Numbered from the stretch's first letter, positions 42,813-52,840 are shown. The stretch is DNA of 64,000 bases from Trichothermofontia sp964536415 (GCA_964536415.1 CAZHXN010000001.1:62001-126000); one strand, 5' to 3'. Notes: a model not told the origin generated them from the letters alone. Translations and numbers: made by a program.

Positions 42813-43276
42813 ACTGTTGACCGCGAGGGGCAAGGCAAGGTCAGGGGTTATGCAGCCCTTACCAGGGATCACAACCACCGCAGAGCACCCACAATTGCAC
42901 CCAAATTGCGCACAATTGTAGGTAGAGCTTAACCTACTTAACCTAACTCTGGGCCTTTAGACACGACCTGCCCAGAGAGCCAGTTTGGCCGTCGTCCTGC
43001 CCCCGCGACCAACGGCTCCCTTTAGGGCGTAACCTCTCTCTTGGGGATGATGCAATTAATACTCCGTTTCTCTATGCTGAGGAGCAGGTAGGAAAATTTA
43101 CAGGTTCACAACGTCGCGGGGCGTGCGTCGCCTAGGGGGAGGGGTTTGGGGGAATGTCATCACCCAATAGCCAAATGCTAGGGTGTTAGTGTCTAGTGGC
43201 GCGTCGGAGGACAGATATTTTTGCTTTTACACTGTAATTGCTGCATCGTTACTGTATCTACGCTAACCCAAGTGCC

Positions 43277-43313
43277 GAGTTCACAAATTGAGTTCACAAA
43301 TCGAGTTCATAAA
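43277..43313 (+). promoter_or_regulatory. Three direct repeats upstream of CRP-family gene
   Basis: GAGTTCACAAAT at 43277-43288 and 43290-43301, and GAGTTCATAAA at 43303-43313, each offset by 13 bp. They end 31 bp before ATG 43345. The phase is more than one helical turn, so a regulator binding as an array or a slippage product are both possible. Confidence 0.6.
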
Positions 43314-43344
43314 CACGCTTAAAACACCTGCTCTCTCCCGAGTT

Positions 43345-44073
43345 ATGACCCCATTACAAGCCATGAAAGATACCTCCCTTTCCCCCGATGTGCTGGCGCC
43401 AATGGTGGCGCGACCTTTCTTAACCTGGCAAAGGCTCATTGATTGGGCACAAAGTCACTATCGCTGCCGAGTCTTCGCTAAAGATGAACGCATTCCTGCT
43501 CGTCCGGGTCTTCTCTATCTTGTGGAACGAGGAACAGTACGGCTGGTTGGCAATACCCAACTCAAAACCCGTAAATCCCCGTCCCTCGCTCAGCAATCAG
43601 AATTAGAAGATGCCTTCCTCGGCTTTGTGGGGGCAGGCGAACCCTTTGAAATTTTGGTGCAGTCTCCCTTTACCCTGCAAAGTTATGCCCATGTCGATCA
43701 AACTAGTATTTTCTGGATGTACTGGCATGAAATGGATAATTGGCCCCACTTCCGGCGTGAAGTCATGGAGGCATTCCGCTATCAGCATCAGCGCAAGTTA
43801 TTGTGGCTGAGTGCCCTAGGCCAACGCCGCACCGCCGATCGCCTCTTAGGGTTACTGACGCTGCTGATTGAAGAATACGGGGAAGTCCATGAATATGGTT
43901 ATTGCTTACCGTGGCCACTCACCCACGCCCAAATTGGCAGCGCGATCGGGTCTACCCGCGTCACTGTGACGCGATTAATGGGTAAATTACGCCAACGGGG
44001 CCTCATTCGCGTTGATCACGACAACTTAATCTGTCTTCCCCCAGAAGCCCTAAAGATGCGGATATCTTCCTAG
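43345..44073 (+). CDS. CRP/FNR-family transcriptional regulator
   Basis: 242 residues from ATG 43345 (TTG 43288 and ATG 43363 are alternatives). A cyclic-nucleotide-binding-like beta barrel ('GLLYLVERGTVRLVG', 'FLGFVGAGEPFEIL') is followed by a winged helix with 'LTHAQIGSAIGSTRVTVTRL'. No FNR Cys cluster, and the effector pocket is not canonical for cAMP. This type is frequent in cyanobacteria; it is not NtcA. Target genes unknown. Confidence 0.85.
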   Translation: MTPLQAMKDTSLSPDVLAPMVARPFLTWQRLIDWAQSHYRCRVFAKDERIPARPGLLYLVERGTVRLVGNTQLKTRKSPSLAQQSELEDAFLGFVGAGEPFEILVQSPFTLQSYAHVDQTSIFWMYWHEMDNWPHFRREVMEAFRYQHQRKLLWLSALGQRRTADRLLGLLTLLIEEYGEVHEYGYCLPWPLTHAQIGSAIGSTRVTVTRLMGKLRQRGLIRVDHDNLICLPPEALKMRISS

Positions 44074-44153
44074 ACTTTTGGACAGGTGGGCGATCTTCAG
44101 GTGACTGAATGTGATCTAGGGCATGGGTTTTCTCGGAATTTTGAGTTTCAAAT

Positions 44154-45926
44154 TCACAGATTCATCCCTACGATCTGATCTTTAGCCCGTTGCGGTTGTC
44201 CCCAGATGACGGTCTCTTGTTTATAAATCACCATGCCTGGTTTCGCCCCTTTCGGTTTATAAACATGGCAGGGGGCAGTATAAATAACGGGGACGCGATC
44301 GCTTTCCCGCGCACGGCTGTAATAGGCCGTTAAATCAGCCGTAAACTGTAAATCCTGTTCGTCGGGCACCGCACCGGGTTCTAAACGCAGGAGAACGTGG
44401 CTACCCGGAATTTCCTGGGTATGGAACCAGAGATCGTATTCATTCGCCAAGCGAAAGGTGAGGGAATCATTCTGGCGATTATTACGACCAATGAGGATTT
44501 CAAACCCCTGGGGTGTTTGGTAGCGATGGCAGTCGAGGTTAGCAAGACTTTCACTTCTACTAGCAGCTTTCGCCACGGCACGAGCTTGACGACTGATGGC
44601 AAGGGGATCGTCGAGATAGCCCTGTTGAATTAATTCATCTCGCACCTCCTGCAATGCCTGGAGATCGGCTGGGGTTGCATGGGTCATTTGCGCCACGATC
44701 GTCGCGACTTGCTCTAGATAAGCCCGCTCTGCCTGATCGGCGACCAGAAGGGGTGTGATCGCCGATCGTGCCCGTTTAAGTTTCTGGTGTTGTTTATAGA
44801 GTTTTTGGGCATTTTGGATCGCCGACTTTTCCGGATCAAGGCTAATTTCAACAGGCTGGCCGGTGGCAAAATCGGCAAGGGTGATACGCTGCATTCCCGG
44901 TTGCCACTGGTGTTGATAGGCCATGAGCAAATCCGCTTGCTGACGATAGGCTTCAGCCCGATCGGATTCGGCTAAACGAGCTTGATACCCAGCAATTTTC
45001 AGAGCGAGTTTGTGTTGTAAATTGTCTAACTTTTGCTGAATCTGATGCTGAAGTTGCTGAAATTCCTGGTCGTTAAGGTGGGCTGTGTAGTAGCGATCGA
45101 GGAGTTCCTGAACGGAGGGAACCCTTTCCCTCATTTGCCAACCCAGGACGGTATAGCCCGTCTCAGTGAGACCAGGGGTGAATTCACCGGTTTGTAAGCA
45201 GCCTAACCAGGTTTGCCATTGGGTAAAGAGAGCTTGCCACTCTGTTGTCGTTAGGCTGTCGGTGGCCCGATCGGGGTTGAGACCAGCCGTTTGAATCAAG
45301 GCAATTGCTAAAGGGGAACTGAGACCCCGATAGGTTTGCAGCAGATTTTGTTTCAGGGACTTCGGGACTAAACACAGGCGTTCCTGCCAGGCGGTTAATG
45401 ATTCATCCAAACTGGGGATCGTCGCCAGGAGAGGGGGCGGGCATTCGTAGGGTTGGCCGGTTTGGATCGGGCGGACACGCGATTGCTGATTACTGACCTG
45501 GTGAGCAGCAGTGACGATCGTATTTTCAGCATTCACCAATAAAACATTGCTGTATTTATTCATAATCTCGCCGTAGAGATGCCAGACGATCGCATCTCCC
45601 GGACGACGGGCGAATTGCAGATCAATGACCCGCTCCCAGGGGGCAATGGTCACCAAATCCACCAGGGCTAAGCCCACCAACTGGTGCCGCAGTTGTTCAC
45701 TAAACGTAAACGTATCCGGGGTGCGTGGCGGCGGTTGACTCAGGCAGAGGCGGGCCGCCTGGGGATGCCAGGATAGACTGAGCCAGCCCCGTCGATCAAG
45801 GGTACGCAGGGCCAGCAAAATCGTGTAGCGATCGCGCTGGTAAACCGCCTCCAGGCGGGCGGGAACCCAGTCCCGACGTAACTCCTGACAGGCGGCAGTT
45901 AAGGTAGTGAAGTCAACGGCTTGCAA
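44154..45926 (-). CDS. rqcH: RqcH / NFACT-family ribosome quality-control protein
   Basis: 590 residues. N-terminal NFACT-N domain ('MQAVDFTTLTAACQELRRDW', 'VIDLQFARRPGD', 'IVWHLYGEIMNKYSNVLLVN'), central coiled coil (about residues 290-390), and NFACT-R domain ('FEILIGRNNRQNDSLTFRLA', 'DLWFHTQEIPGSHVLLR'). Bacterial homologues add Ala tails on stalled 50S subunits; older annotations call it fibronectin-binding protein A. Confidence 0.92.
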   Translation of the reverse strand: MQAVDFTTLTAACQELRRDWVPARLEAVYQRDRYTILLALRTLDRRGWLSLSWHPQAARLCLSQPPPRTPDTFTFSEQLRHQLVGLALVDLVTIAPWERVIDLQFARRPGDAIVWHLYGEIMNKYSNVLLVNAENTIVTAAHQVSNQQSRVRPIQTGQPYECPPPLLATIPSLDESLTAWQERLCLVPKSLKQNLLQTYRGLSSPLAIALIQTAGLNPDRATDSLTTTEWQALFTQWQTWLGCLQTGEFTPGLTETGYTVLGWQMRERVPSVQELLDRYYTAHLNDQEFQQLQHQIQQKLDNLQHKLALKIAGYQARLAESDRAEAYRQQADLLMAYQHQWQPGMQRITLADFATGQPVEISLDPEKSAIQNAQKLYKQHQKLKRARSAITPLLVADQAERAYLEQVATIVAQMTHATPADLQALQEVRDELIQQGYLDDPLAISRQARAVAKAASRSESLANLDCHRYQTPQGFEILIGRNNRQNDSLTFRLANEYDLWFHTQEIPGSHVLLRLEPGAVPDEQDLQFTADLTAYYSRARESDRVPVIYTAPCHVYKPKGAKPGMVIYKQETVIWGQPQRAKDQIVGMNL

Positions 45927-46017
45927 GGTTCTAATTCTTGTAGGCTAAGAGAATTATCGATACTATGGGACGTATCAGCCTTATTCCTGAGCCAACCGCT
46001 CAGTCAGCCGTATGGCC

Positions 46018-46272
46018 ATGCAACTCATCAACATCGGCTTTGGCAATATCGTTGCGGCTGATCGGGTAGTGGCGATCGTCAGCCCAGAGTCGGCCCCCAT
46101 TAAGCGTATCATCAGTGATGCCCGCGATCGCGGCCAATTGGTCGATGCCACCTACGGACGCCGAACCCGCGCCGTCCTCATTGCTGATTCTGGCCACGTC
46201 ATTCTATCGGCTATGCAGCCAGAAACAGTTGCCAATCGCTTCCTCCTACCCAGGGAGGTCAATGAAAAGTAG
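46018..46272 (+). CDS. remA: RemA-like DNA-binding protein (DUF370)
   Basis: 84 residues from ATG 46018 (ATG 46012 would add two). 'MQLINIGFGNIVAADRVVAI', 'VSPESAPIKRIISDARDRGQ', 'LVDATYGRRTRAVLIADSGH' match the family throughout. RemA forms ring assemblies that bind DNA and activates matrix genes in Bacillus; the role in cyanobacteria is not clear. Linkage to gmk is a conserved neighbourhood. Confidence 0.9.
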   Translation: MQLINIGFGNIVAADRVVAIVSPESAPIKRIISDARDRGQLVDATYGRRTRAVLIADSGHVILSAMQPETVANRFLLPREVNEK

Positions 46273-46430
46273 CGCACAAATTCCATCTGTTCTGATCGCA
46301 AGCAAACCAACGATTCCACAGTTAGCCCGACTTCCAGAGACTACGTCCAGATACCTTTGAGTTTCCAGGGAAAGATGATTAAACTTAATAATTATTAGTT
46401 GTATCGCGCTATACGGGATAGCTTGGGAGT

Positions 46431-46994
46431 ATGAGGGCAGGCAGATTAATCGTATTCACGGGACCCAGTGGGGTAGGCAAAGGGACTCTACTGGCGTCCC
46501 TGCGGCAACTTCATCCTGAACTGTTTGTGTCGGTTTCGGCTACCACCCGCTCACCCCGTCCGGGTGAAATCCACGGTCAACACTACTACTTCGTCAGTCG
46601 CGAGGAGTTTGAACGCATGGTGGCCCAGGGGGAGCTACTGGAATGGGCCGAGTTTGCAGGCAACTATTACGGAACCCCGCGCAAAGCTGTCGAACGCCAT
46701 ATCCAGGAAGGTCACTGGGTGGTTCTGGAAATTGAACTGGAAGGGGCACGCCAGGTGCGGCGATCGTTCCCGGATGCGCTACAAATTTTTATTCTGCCAC
46801 CTTCCCTCGAAGCCCTGGAACAACGGATTCGCCAGCGGGGCCAAGATCCGGAAGCCGCGATCGTGAAACGGTTGGCGCGGGCCAGGGAGGAAGTGGCTGC
46901 CGCCGATGAGTTTGATATCCAGATCGTCAATGATGATTTAACCCAGGCACTCCAAGTGCTGGAAGCAGCCTTATTTGAACCGGTTCCCTGCTAA
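46431..46994 (+). CDS. gmk: Guanylate kinase
   Basis: 187 residues. P-loop 'GPSGVGKGTL', GMP-binding 'SATTRSPRPGEIHGQHYYFV' and 'FAGNYYGTPRKAVE', and lid 'RIRQRGQDPEAAIVKRL'. Converts GMP to GDP. 158 bp after remA on the same strand. Confidence 0.96.
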   Translation: MRAGRLIVFTGPSGVGKGTLLASLRQLHPELFVSVSATTRSPRPGEIHGQHYYFVSREEFERMVAQGELLEWAEFAGNYYGTPRKAVERHIQEGHWVVLEIELEGARQVRRSFPDALQIFILPPSLEALEQRIRQRGQDPEAAIVKRLARAREEVAAADEFDIQIVNDDLTQALQVLEAALFEPVPC

Positions 46995-47148
46995 CGATTT
47001 CCCCAATCCATCTCCCTGGCGTGAACGGTTCATAGGATACCCGCTTGACGGTCACTGTCTGGGTGGTTACTCCCTGGAGGGATAGCGGTCCTGACGGTCC
47101 CCCTGGCTGTCATGAGCCTGTCTAACAACCCGGTGCTGTTTTTCATGA

Positions 47149-47778
47149 GTGAGGTCAGTTAAGGTGCGATTCTTTTGCAGCAATTCGACACGCGGCGCCA
47201 GCGGCGATACGGCCCAACCGTGGGTGCGGGTGGTTCCCTTTTGCCTCTCCTTGAGCTTGGCTATCTGGCTGGCGTTAACTGGGGCGATCGCGCCTGCCCT
47301 AGCCCTAGGTGGCCCCCTCCCCCCCCTGGATCAACCCGCGCCTTTATTTACCCTGCCCACCAATACGGGCGATGGCGACATTTCTTTGGCCGATTATCGC
47401 GGACAGTGGGTGGTCCTCTACTTTTATCCGGAAGACTTCACCGCTGGCTGTACCCTGGAGGCACAACGGTTCCAGCGGGATCTGCCTGCCTATCGGGCGC
47501 ACCATGCCCAAATTCTAGGGGTCAGTGCCGATGATGTCACTTCCCACGCAGAATTTTGCGATGCAGAAGGGCTAACGTTTCCGCTCTTGGCCGATGAGAA
47601 GGGAACCGTGAGTAAAGCCTATGGGTCCTGGTTAGGGTATCGCTCCCTGCGCCACACCTTTATCATCGATCCAGAGGGCATCCTGCGGGCGGAATTTGTA
47701 GCCGTGCGGCCTGCCATCCATAGCCAGGAGGTCCTCGCTAGCCTGGAGGCGCTGCAAGCCGGAACGCCCGCTTCCTGA
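47149..47778 (+). CDS. prxQ: Peroxiredoxin Q/BCP, exported
   Basis: 209 residues from GTG (GTG 47164 is an alternative). A hydrophobic segment 'FCLSLSLAIWLALTGAIAPA' ending 'ALALGG' looks like a signal peptide, so the mature enzyme is probably in the thylakoid lumen or periplasm. The active site 'YFYPEDFTAGCTLEAQRF' holds the peroxidatic Cys, and 'AEFCDAEG' lacks the usual CX4C resolving position but offers a later Cys. Detoxifies peroxides using thioredoxin-type donors. Confidence 0.88.
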   Translation: MRSVKVRFFCSNSTRGASGDTAQPWVRVVPFCLSLSLAIWLALTGAIAPALALGGPLPPLDQPAPLFTLPTNTGDGDISLADYRGQWVVLYFYPEDFTAGCTLEAQRFQRDLPAYRAHHAQILGVSADDVTSHAEFCDAEGLTFPLLADEKGTVSKAYGSWLGYRSLRHTFIIDPEGILRAEFVAVRPAIHSQEVLASLEALQAGTPAS

Positions 47779-47954
47779 GTCAGCCTGCGGGGGCAAGGCG
47801 GGGCGATCGCACGCGGAAACCCCGGATTTTACCCCTGATTAAAACGCTGCCTGAATTCCGTAGCTCACAACATCCCAAGCTAGGAAGGGCGAAGACCGTC
47901 TAAGATCAACATCGCTGGCAAACTGACCTGACTTTGCTGCCCATAGCTGAACCC

Positions 47955-48809
47955 ATGACGATGAAACCCTTGCCCCCCTTCAGTGGGTGGTCGTTAACCG
48001 AGCGTGATCCTGCCTTTATTGAGTCCTGGCTACCCTTTTGGGGCTGGTTTTATCACCACTATTTCCAAGTGGAAAGCGATGGCTGGGAGCATATCCCAGA
48101 CCAGGGAGCCGCCCTGCTCGTAGGGACCCACAATGGGGGACTAGCGGCTCCCGATATGTTTATGGGTATGTACGATTGGTATCGCCAGTTTGGCTGCGAT
48201 CGCCTCTCCTACGGGTTAATGCATCCTAAAGTCTGGCAATTCTACCGTCCTCTGGCGGAAATGGCCGTCAAAAGCGGGGCGATCGTGGCCCACCCCCAAA
48301 TGGCGATCGCCGCCCTGCGGCAACAAGCTTGCGTCCTAGTCTATCCCGGCGGTGCCCAGGATGTCTTTCGGCCTTATTGGCAACGCGATCGCATCCATTT
48401 TGCCGATCGCAAAGGGTTTATCAAGCTGGTTCTGCGGGAGGAAGTGCCCCTCGTGCCGATCATTTCCTGGGGAGCACACGATACCCTCGTCGTCCTGGCG
48501 GACCTCTACGAACCCATGCAACAATTGCTCAAAACCTGGAACTTACCCTGGTTATTTAATATTGATCCGGAGGTGTTCCCCATCTATTTGGGGCTACCGT
48601 GGGGTATCAGTATTGGTCCCTTGATGAACTTTCCCCTGCCCCGCAAGATCTGGCTGCGGGTGTGTCCCGCCATTACCTTTGAACGCTACGGACGGGCCGC
48701 CGCCAAGGACCTAGATTATGTGGAAACCTGTTATCAACTCGTGCTGACCACAATGCAACAGCACCTCGATCGCCTGATTCAGGAGACCGAACTCACTAAC
48801 GCGGCTTAA
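47955..48809 (+). CDS. Lysophospholipid acyltransferase-like protein
   Basis: 284 residues from ATG 47955 (TTG 47934 is an unlikely extension). 'LLVGTHNGGLAAPDMFMGMY' is the acyltransferase His block (His...Asp spacing wider than HX4D), and 'VLVYPGGAQDVFRPYWQRDR' and 'PLVPIISWGAHDT' are blocks III-IV, as in the DAGAT/hemolysin-like subgroup. Probably membrane-associated lipid acylation; substrate unknown. Confidence 0.85.
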   Translation: MTMKPLPPFSGWSLTERDPAFIESWLPFWGWFYHHYFQVESDGWEHIPDQGAALLVGTHNGGLAAPDMFMGMYDWYRQFGCDRLSYGLMHPKVWQFYRPLAEMAVKSGAIVAHPQMAIAALRQQACVLVYPGGAQDVFRPYWQRDRIHFADRKGFIKLVLREEVPLVPIISWGAHDTLVVLADLYEPMQQLLKTWNLPWLFNIDPEVFPIYLGLPWGISIGPLMNFPLPRKIWLRVCPAITFERYGRAAAKDLDYVETCYQLVLTTMQQHLDRLIQETELTNAA

Positions 48810-48873
48810 GCCCTGCTTCTCAAACTAATCTTCAAACTGATCTTTCAAACTGATCTACTGATCTCCCCACTGT

Positions 48874-49515
48874 CTAAAACTTTTGGCCGATCGCGCCCCC
48901 CTCCTGAGCACCATAGGCTTGCCATGCCAGATCCACTAGGCCGTTGACGATCGCGCTGGCAACGATCGCATTCCCCTTACGCCCCTCGATCCGAATATGG
49001 GGGATCAGGGAGTCCTTGAGACGTTCTTTCGCCTCCTCAATATCCACAAAGGCAGCAGGTGTGCCAATCACTAGGGCCGGACGGATCACCTCCTGCTCGA
49101 TCAGTTGCACCAAACTGGTCAGGGCCGTTTGCGCCTGCCCAACGACGAAAATCCCCTCCGGATAGCGACGCGCCAGCGTTTCAATCCCCCAGGCCGCCTT
49201 GGTCTTGCCCTTTTGGGGCCGGGTGAGGGCCTCCATACTGCAATAGACCGGATTGGCAAAGGTATTTTGGATATAGGGCGCAATACTGACCTGCACCAGG
49301 GGGACATCGACGATGATCGTACTGCGGGCTGCGAGGGCTGCGGCTCCCGACTGGAGAGCTTGATCCGAGAAGCGAATCAGCGATTTATATTCAAAGTCAG
49401 CCGTGGCATAGATGACCCGCCGGACAATTTCATATTCCGAAGGCGAAAAGGCATGTTGACCAATTTCCTGGTCAATGAGGGCAAGACTTTGGGCATCTGT
49501 GGTATGCCATTCCAT
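48874..49515 (-). CDS. cobH: Precorrin-8X methylmutase
   Basis: 213 residues from ATG 49515. Moves the C-11 methyl group to C-12 to make hydrogenobyrinic or cobyrinic acid in cobalamin-type corrin synthesis. 'EIVRRVIYATADFEYKSLIR' contains the catalytic His-region equivalent, and 'PALVIGTPAAFVDIEEAKE', 'IRIEGRKGNAIVASAIVNGL' are family blocks. No cobalamin riboswitch was recognised upstream. Confidence 0.94.
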   Translation of the reverse strand: MEWHTTDAQSLALIDQEIGQHAFSPSEYEIVRRVIYATADFEYKSLIRFSDQALQSGAAALAARSTIIVDVPLVQVSIAPYIQNTFANPVYCSMEALTRPQKGKTKAAWGIETLARRYPEGIFVVGQAQTALTSLVQLIEQEVIRPALVIGTPAAFVDIEEAKERLKDSLIPHIRIEGRKGNAIVASAIVNGLVDLAWQAYGAQEGGAIGQKF

Positions 49516-49758
49516 GTGTGACACGATCGCGACCTGCTCCCTAGGGATCAGCTTACAGGGTATACCATTTTTTACCGTTGCTCTAGCAGCGCTCAGGAGT
49601 TTAGGGCGGCGGCGGACTCTAGCCCTGATCCCAGAGAATTCGGTACGATCACCCTTCGTTTGGCCATTATGGCAGACGGGCCAAAGGGCAAACGGGCGCG
49701 ATCGCCCAGTCCGATGACGAATTCGCTAGGCTGGGGATGTGCCCCAAGGGAAAGTGCC

Positions 49759-50865
49759 ATGTCCATTAAAAAGCCATTGATTCTGCTGGCCAGTCTGGCT
49801 TGCCTGCTCACCCTGCTGGTCAGTTGCCAGGGAGCACGACTCAATCAGGCGGCGGCTGATAGTCCTGCGGCTTCCCTAACTGGCACCTCGACGATCGCCG
49901 CCGAGAATACCACCCAGATCGCGGCGGCGACCGAAACTGCCCCCCCTTACGAGGGCTTCCGCCTGGGCCTGCCGATCGATTGCCAGATTGGTGATTCCTG
50001 TTTTGTGTTGCTCTATCCCGATCGTGACCCCAGTCCAGCGGCAACTGACGTGGGCTGTGGCCAGCTCACCTACGATGGCCATGACGGCACCGATTTTGCG
50101 ATTCCCAGTATGAATGCCCAGGTAAGGGTGGTAGCAGCGGCACCGGGGCAGGTGCTGCGGGTGCGGGATGGCGTCGTTGATCGCCTGGTTGAGGGCGATA
50201 CCGATAAGGCTGCGATCGAGGGCACGGAATGTGGCAATGGCATGGTCATCCAACACGCCGATGGCTGGGAAACCCAATACTGCCACCTCCGCCAGGGGAG
50301 TGTTCGGGTCAAACCCGGAGATCAAGTGCAGGCGGGAACGCCCCTAGGTTTGGTCGGGATGTCGGGAATGGCCTCTTTCCCCCACGTCCACCTGAGTGTG
50401 CGCCATCAGGCCCAGGCGATCGATCCCTTTGTCGGGCCGGATGCTGGCCCCGGCTGTCAGGTCGATCGGCGGCCCCTGTGGCAACCGGCCCTGCCCTATC
50501 AACCCACGGGCCTTGTCCGCGCCGGCTTTTCCACCCGGCCCCCGGATATCAAAGCCGTCTGGGAGGGGGAATTTACCGACACGCAGCTAGCAGCCAACGT
50601 CCCGGCCCTGATCTTTTGGGTGCAGTCCTACGGGCTGGAAGCCGGGGATATGGAAGAGATGCGCCTCTTTGACCCCAACGGCAAAGCTGTGGTGGACCAG
50701 CGCCAACCCCGCGATCGCGCCAACCGACTCTACCTCGGTTTTGTGGGTAAACGCGTGCGCCCGGAAGCCCCCCTCCAACCCGGAACCTGGCGCGGCGAGT
50801 ACCGTCTAACCCGCCAAGGCAAGGTGCTAATTGAGGTGAAACGCACCCTAACGGTGACGGGTTAG
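49759..50865 (+). CDS. M23-family (LytM-like) lipoprotein
   Basis: 368 residues from ATG 49759. A lipoprotein signal 'LLASLACLLTLLVSC' predicts lipid attachment at Cys. The LytM domain has 'YDGHDGTDFAIP' (HxxxD zinc ligands), 'VIQHADGWETQYCHL' and 'PHVHLSVRH' (HxH), so the zinc site looks complete and the enzyme may cut peptidoglycan crosslinks. The C-terminal 120 residues form a separate beta-rich domain. Confidence 0.88.
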   Translation: MSIKKPLILLASLACLLTLLVSCQGARLNQAAADSPAASLTGTSTIAAENTTQIAAATETAPPYEGFRLGLPIDCQIGDSCFVLLYPDRDPSPAATDVGCGQLTYDGHDGTDFAIPSMNAQVRVVAAAPGQVLRVRDGVVDRLVEGDTDKAAIEGTECGNGMVIQHADGWETQYCHLRQGSVRVKPGDQVQAGTPLGLVGMSGMASFPHVHLSVRHQAQAIDPFVGPDAGPGCQVDRRPLWQPALPYQPTGLVRAGFSTRPPDIKAVWEGEFTDTQLAANVPALIFWVQSYGLEAGDMEEMRLFDPNGKAVVDQRQPRDRANRLYLGFVGKRVRPEAPLQPGTWRGEYRLTRQGKVLIEVKRTLTVTG

Positions 50866-51105
50866 GGTCGTCTTGCCCGATCGTCATCGCCCCGAATTTA
50901 AATTTTTCTCCCGAATTTAAATCGTCATCCTGTGCAGTTGAATACAGTTCTCCCGGAGGGAGCCGCTAAGGTGTTAGGCATTAATACACGGGCAATTTGT
51001 TGCTTTTTGTTAATTTAGGTGACAATTGGTGAAGATTCACCATGCGGGGGAATGCCCCGTGGCTTGCTTGCTTACACGCCTGCCCATCTCAATGAGGGAA
51101 CTGTA
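50866..51105. other. Intergenic region with short direct repeat
   Basis: CCCGAATTTAAAT occurs twice near 50891 and 50912. A possible hairpin GGTGAAGATTCACC (51028-51041) and GGGGAATGCCCC follow it. These may be leader structures of the downstream lyase gene. Confidence 0.45.
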
Positions 51106-51645
51106 GTGTCTCGATCTATTCCATCTTTGCAACTAACCGATGAACAATTGGTGGCGAGTTTTTTCCAGCGCTCGGCAGGTCAGTGGCGATCGGAGCGTCG
51201 CTACTACACGCTGCCAGCTGGGGAAACCCAGGAACTGGTGAGTTTGATCCAGGTTCGCTTTTTGTCCCAGGGCAGTCCGGAGTTAATCCACCTCGCGGCA
51301 TTGCACCATCTCCCGGATCGTGCCAGTTTGAGTTGTGGTGCGGAAGTCATCTGGGAGAGTGCCTTGGCGGTGTCGGGGCGGCCCCAGTCAGAAGGTTCAA
51401 CGGTTTTTGGGGTAGCGGGCAATATTTTGTACCGCGATCGCGGCTTTGCGACCACGAAACCGGTAACTGCCAGCTTCTACTTCCCCATCCCCGATAGCTT
51501 TTGCCTGCGCACCGAGTACAAGGGGTCCGTCTTTGAGGAAGAAATTAAGCTGATCGGTCAGCAGTACCGCACCCGGCAAACCGTGATTTCGCGATCGGGT
51601 GAACAGGTGATGATCGGCCAGTACTTGGAAAAGCGCCTTGTGTAG
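51106..51645 (+). CDS. CpcS/CpcU-type phycobiliprotein lyase, second paralogue
   Basis: 179 residues from GTG 51106 with GAGGGA upstream; a longer frame from 51019 is unlikely. Family blocks are 'FFQRSAGQWRSERRYYTLPA', 'FGVAGNILYRDRGFATTKPV', 'SFYFPIPDSFCLRTEYKGS' and 'YRTRQTVISRSGEQVMIGQY'. Resembles CpcU, which in some species works with CpcS as a heterodimer. The other lyase gene is at 20.4 kb. Confidence 0.85.
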   Translation: MSRSIPSLQLTDEQLVASFFQRSAGQWRSERRYYTLPAGETQELVSLIQVRFLSQGSPELIHLAALHHLPDRASLSCGAEVIWESALAVSGRPQSEGSTVFGVAGNILYRDRGFATTKPVTASFYFPIPDSFCLRTEYKGSVFEEEIKLIGQQYRTRQTVISRSGEQVMIGQYLEKRLV

Positions 51646-51880
51646 ACTCTTTGTGCAGACTCTGGCGATCGCCGTGAGGCTAGTGGGTGGGCATCAGGCC
51701 TGCCTTTTGTATGGAGTGAGGAGTGAGATTTGAATGGAGTGAGATTTGAATGTTAAGTGGGTGTCGTTGGGTGTGGTTCTACTTTCCAGCTTTGCCAGCG
51801 GTGTGGGCGTCCCCCCTAGCCCGTAGGATGGAAACTGTCATCCATCACAAGCAGCGACTAACGCAAGCGAATTCAAGTTT

Positions 51881-52570
51881 ATGAGTGCAGTTGACGATAA
51901 GACGATCGTTCGCGACTATTTCAATGCCACCGGGTTCGATCGCTGGCAACGGATTTATGGGGATGGGGAGGTTAATCGGGTCCAACTCGACATCCGCCAA
52001 GGCCACCAGCAAACCGTGGAGCGGGTGCTCACCTGGTTACAAGCTGATGGCAACCTCAAGGATCTATCGATCTGCGATGCGGGCTGTGGGGTCGGTAGCC
52101 TCAGCATTCCCCTGGCTGCCGCCGGGGCAAAGGTCTATGCCACGGATATTTCCGAAAAAATGACGACGGAAGCTTGGCAACGGGCTACCGCGATCCTGGA
52201 CACGATGGATAACCTCAAGTTTGTGGTTCAAGATCTAGAAACCCTGGGCGGGCGATACCATACGGTGATTTGTCTGGATGTGTTGATCCACTATCCCCAG
52301 GAGCATGCGATCACCATGATCGAACACCTTGCCTCCCTGGCTGAATCCCGCCTGATCTTCAGCTTTGCGCCCAAGACCTTTTGGCTGAGCATCCTGAAAA
52401 AAGTAGGTGAGTTTTTCCCCGGCCCCAGCAAAACCACCCGCGCCTATCAACACAACGAAGCCGATCTGGTGCGGGAATTAGCTGCGCGGGGCTGGCGCGT
52501 CGAACGCAATGCCATGATCCAGACCCGCTTTTATTTTTCCCGCCTGCTGGAAGCGGTGCGGGCGGACTAA
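51881..52570 (+). CDS. chlM: Magnesium-protoporphyrin IX methyltransferase
   Basis: 229 residues. SAM-binding 'ICDAGCGVGSLSIPLA' and 'VYATDISEKM'; start region 'VRDYFNATGFDRWQRIYGDG' and C-terminus 'MIQTRFYFSRLLEAVR' match ChlM. Methylates the C13 propionate in chlorophyll synthesis. Confidence 0.95.
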   Translation: MSAVDDKTIVRDYFNATGFDRWQRIYGDGEVNRVQLDIRQGHQQTVERVLTWLQADGNLKDLSICDAGCGVGSLSIPLAAAGAKVYATDISEKMTTEAWQRATAILDTMDNLKFVVQDLETLGGRYHTVICLDVLIHYPQEHAITMIEHLASLAESRLIFSFAPKTFWLSILKKVGEFFPGPSKTTRAYQHNEADLVRELAARGWRVERNAMIQTRFYFSRLLEAVRAD

Positions 52571-52840
52571 CCCAGACTGCATGAGGAAACCAGGGCACTG
52601 GTTAGCCGATTTTCGGTAAGTCGGTGTGGGAGATAGGCGTGAGGAGGGAGGAGTGGGGAGTGAGGGAAACTAAGTGACTATCTCTGTTCTCTTTTCTCTC
52701 TCCTTGTGAAAGGAGAAGGGATTTGTCAATCCACCAGGTCTAACCAAGCCCCTCATCTGGGGAACAATACGATCTGCTAGGTCTACCCCAGTGGCAAGGT
52801 GATTGTGTCCCCCCAGCAGAGTGTAACGGAAATCGCTGCC

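Larger units (their letters stand above)
42706..43344. other. Gene-free region before CRP-family regulator
   Basis: About 640 bp. It contains the 15-bp tandem duplication and the iterated GAGTTCACAAAT motif; no convincing ORF or RNA. Likely part mobile-element debris and part promoter of the regulator. Confidence 0.5.

Noticed and set aside
48810..49758. Cobalamin riboswitch near cobH
   Set aside because: No B12-box-like sequence was recognised in the upstream region 49516-49758.
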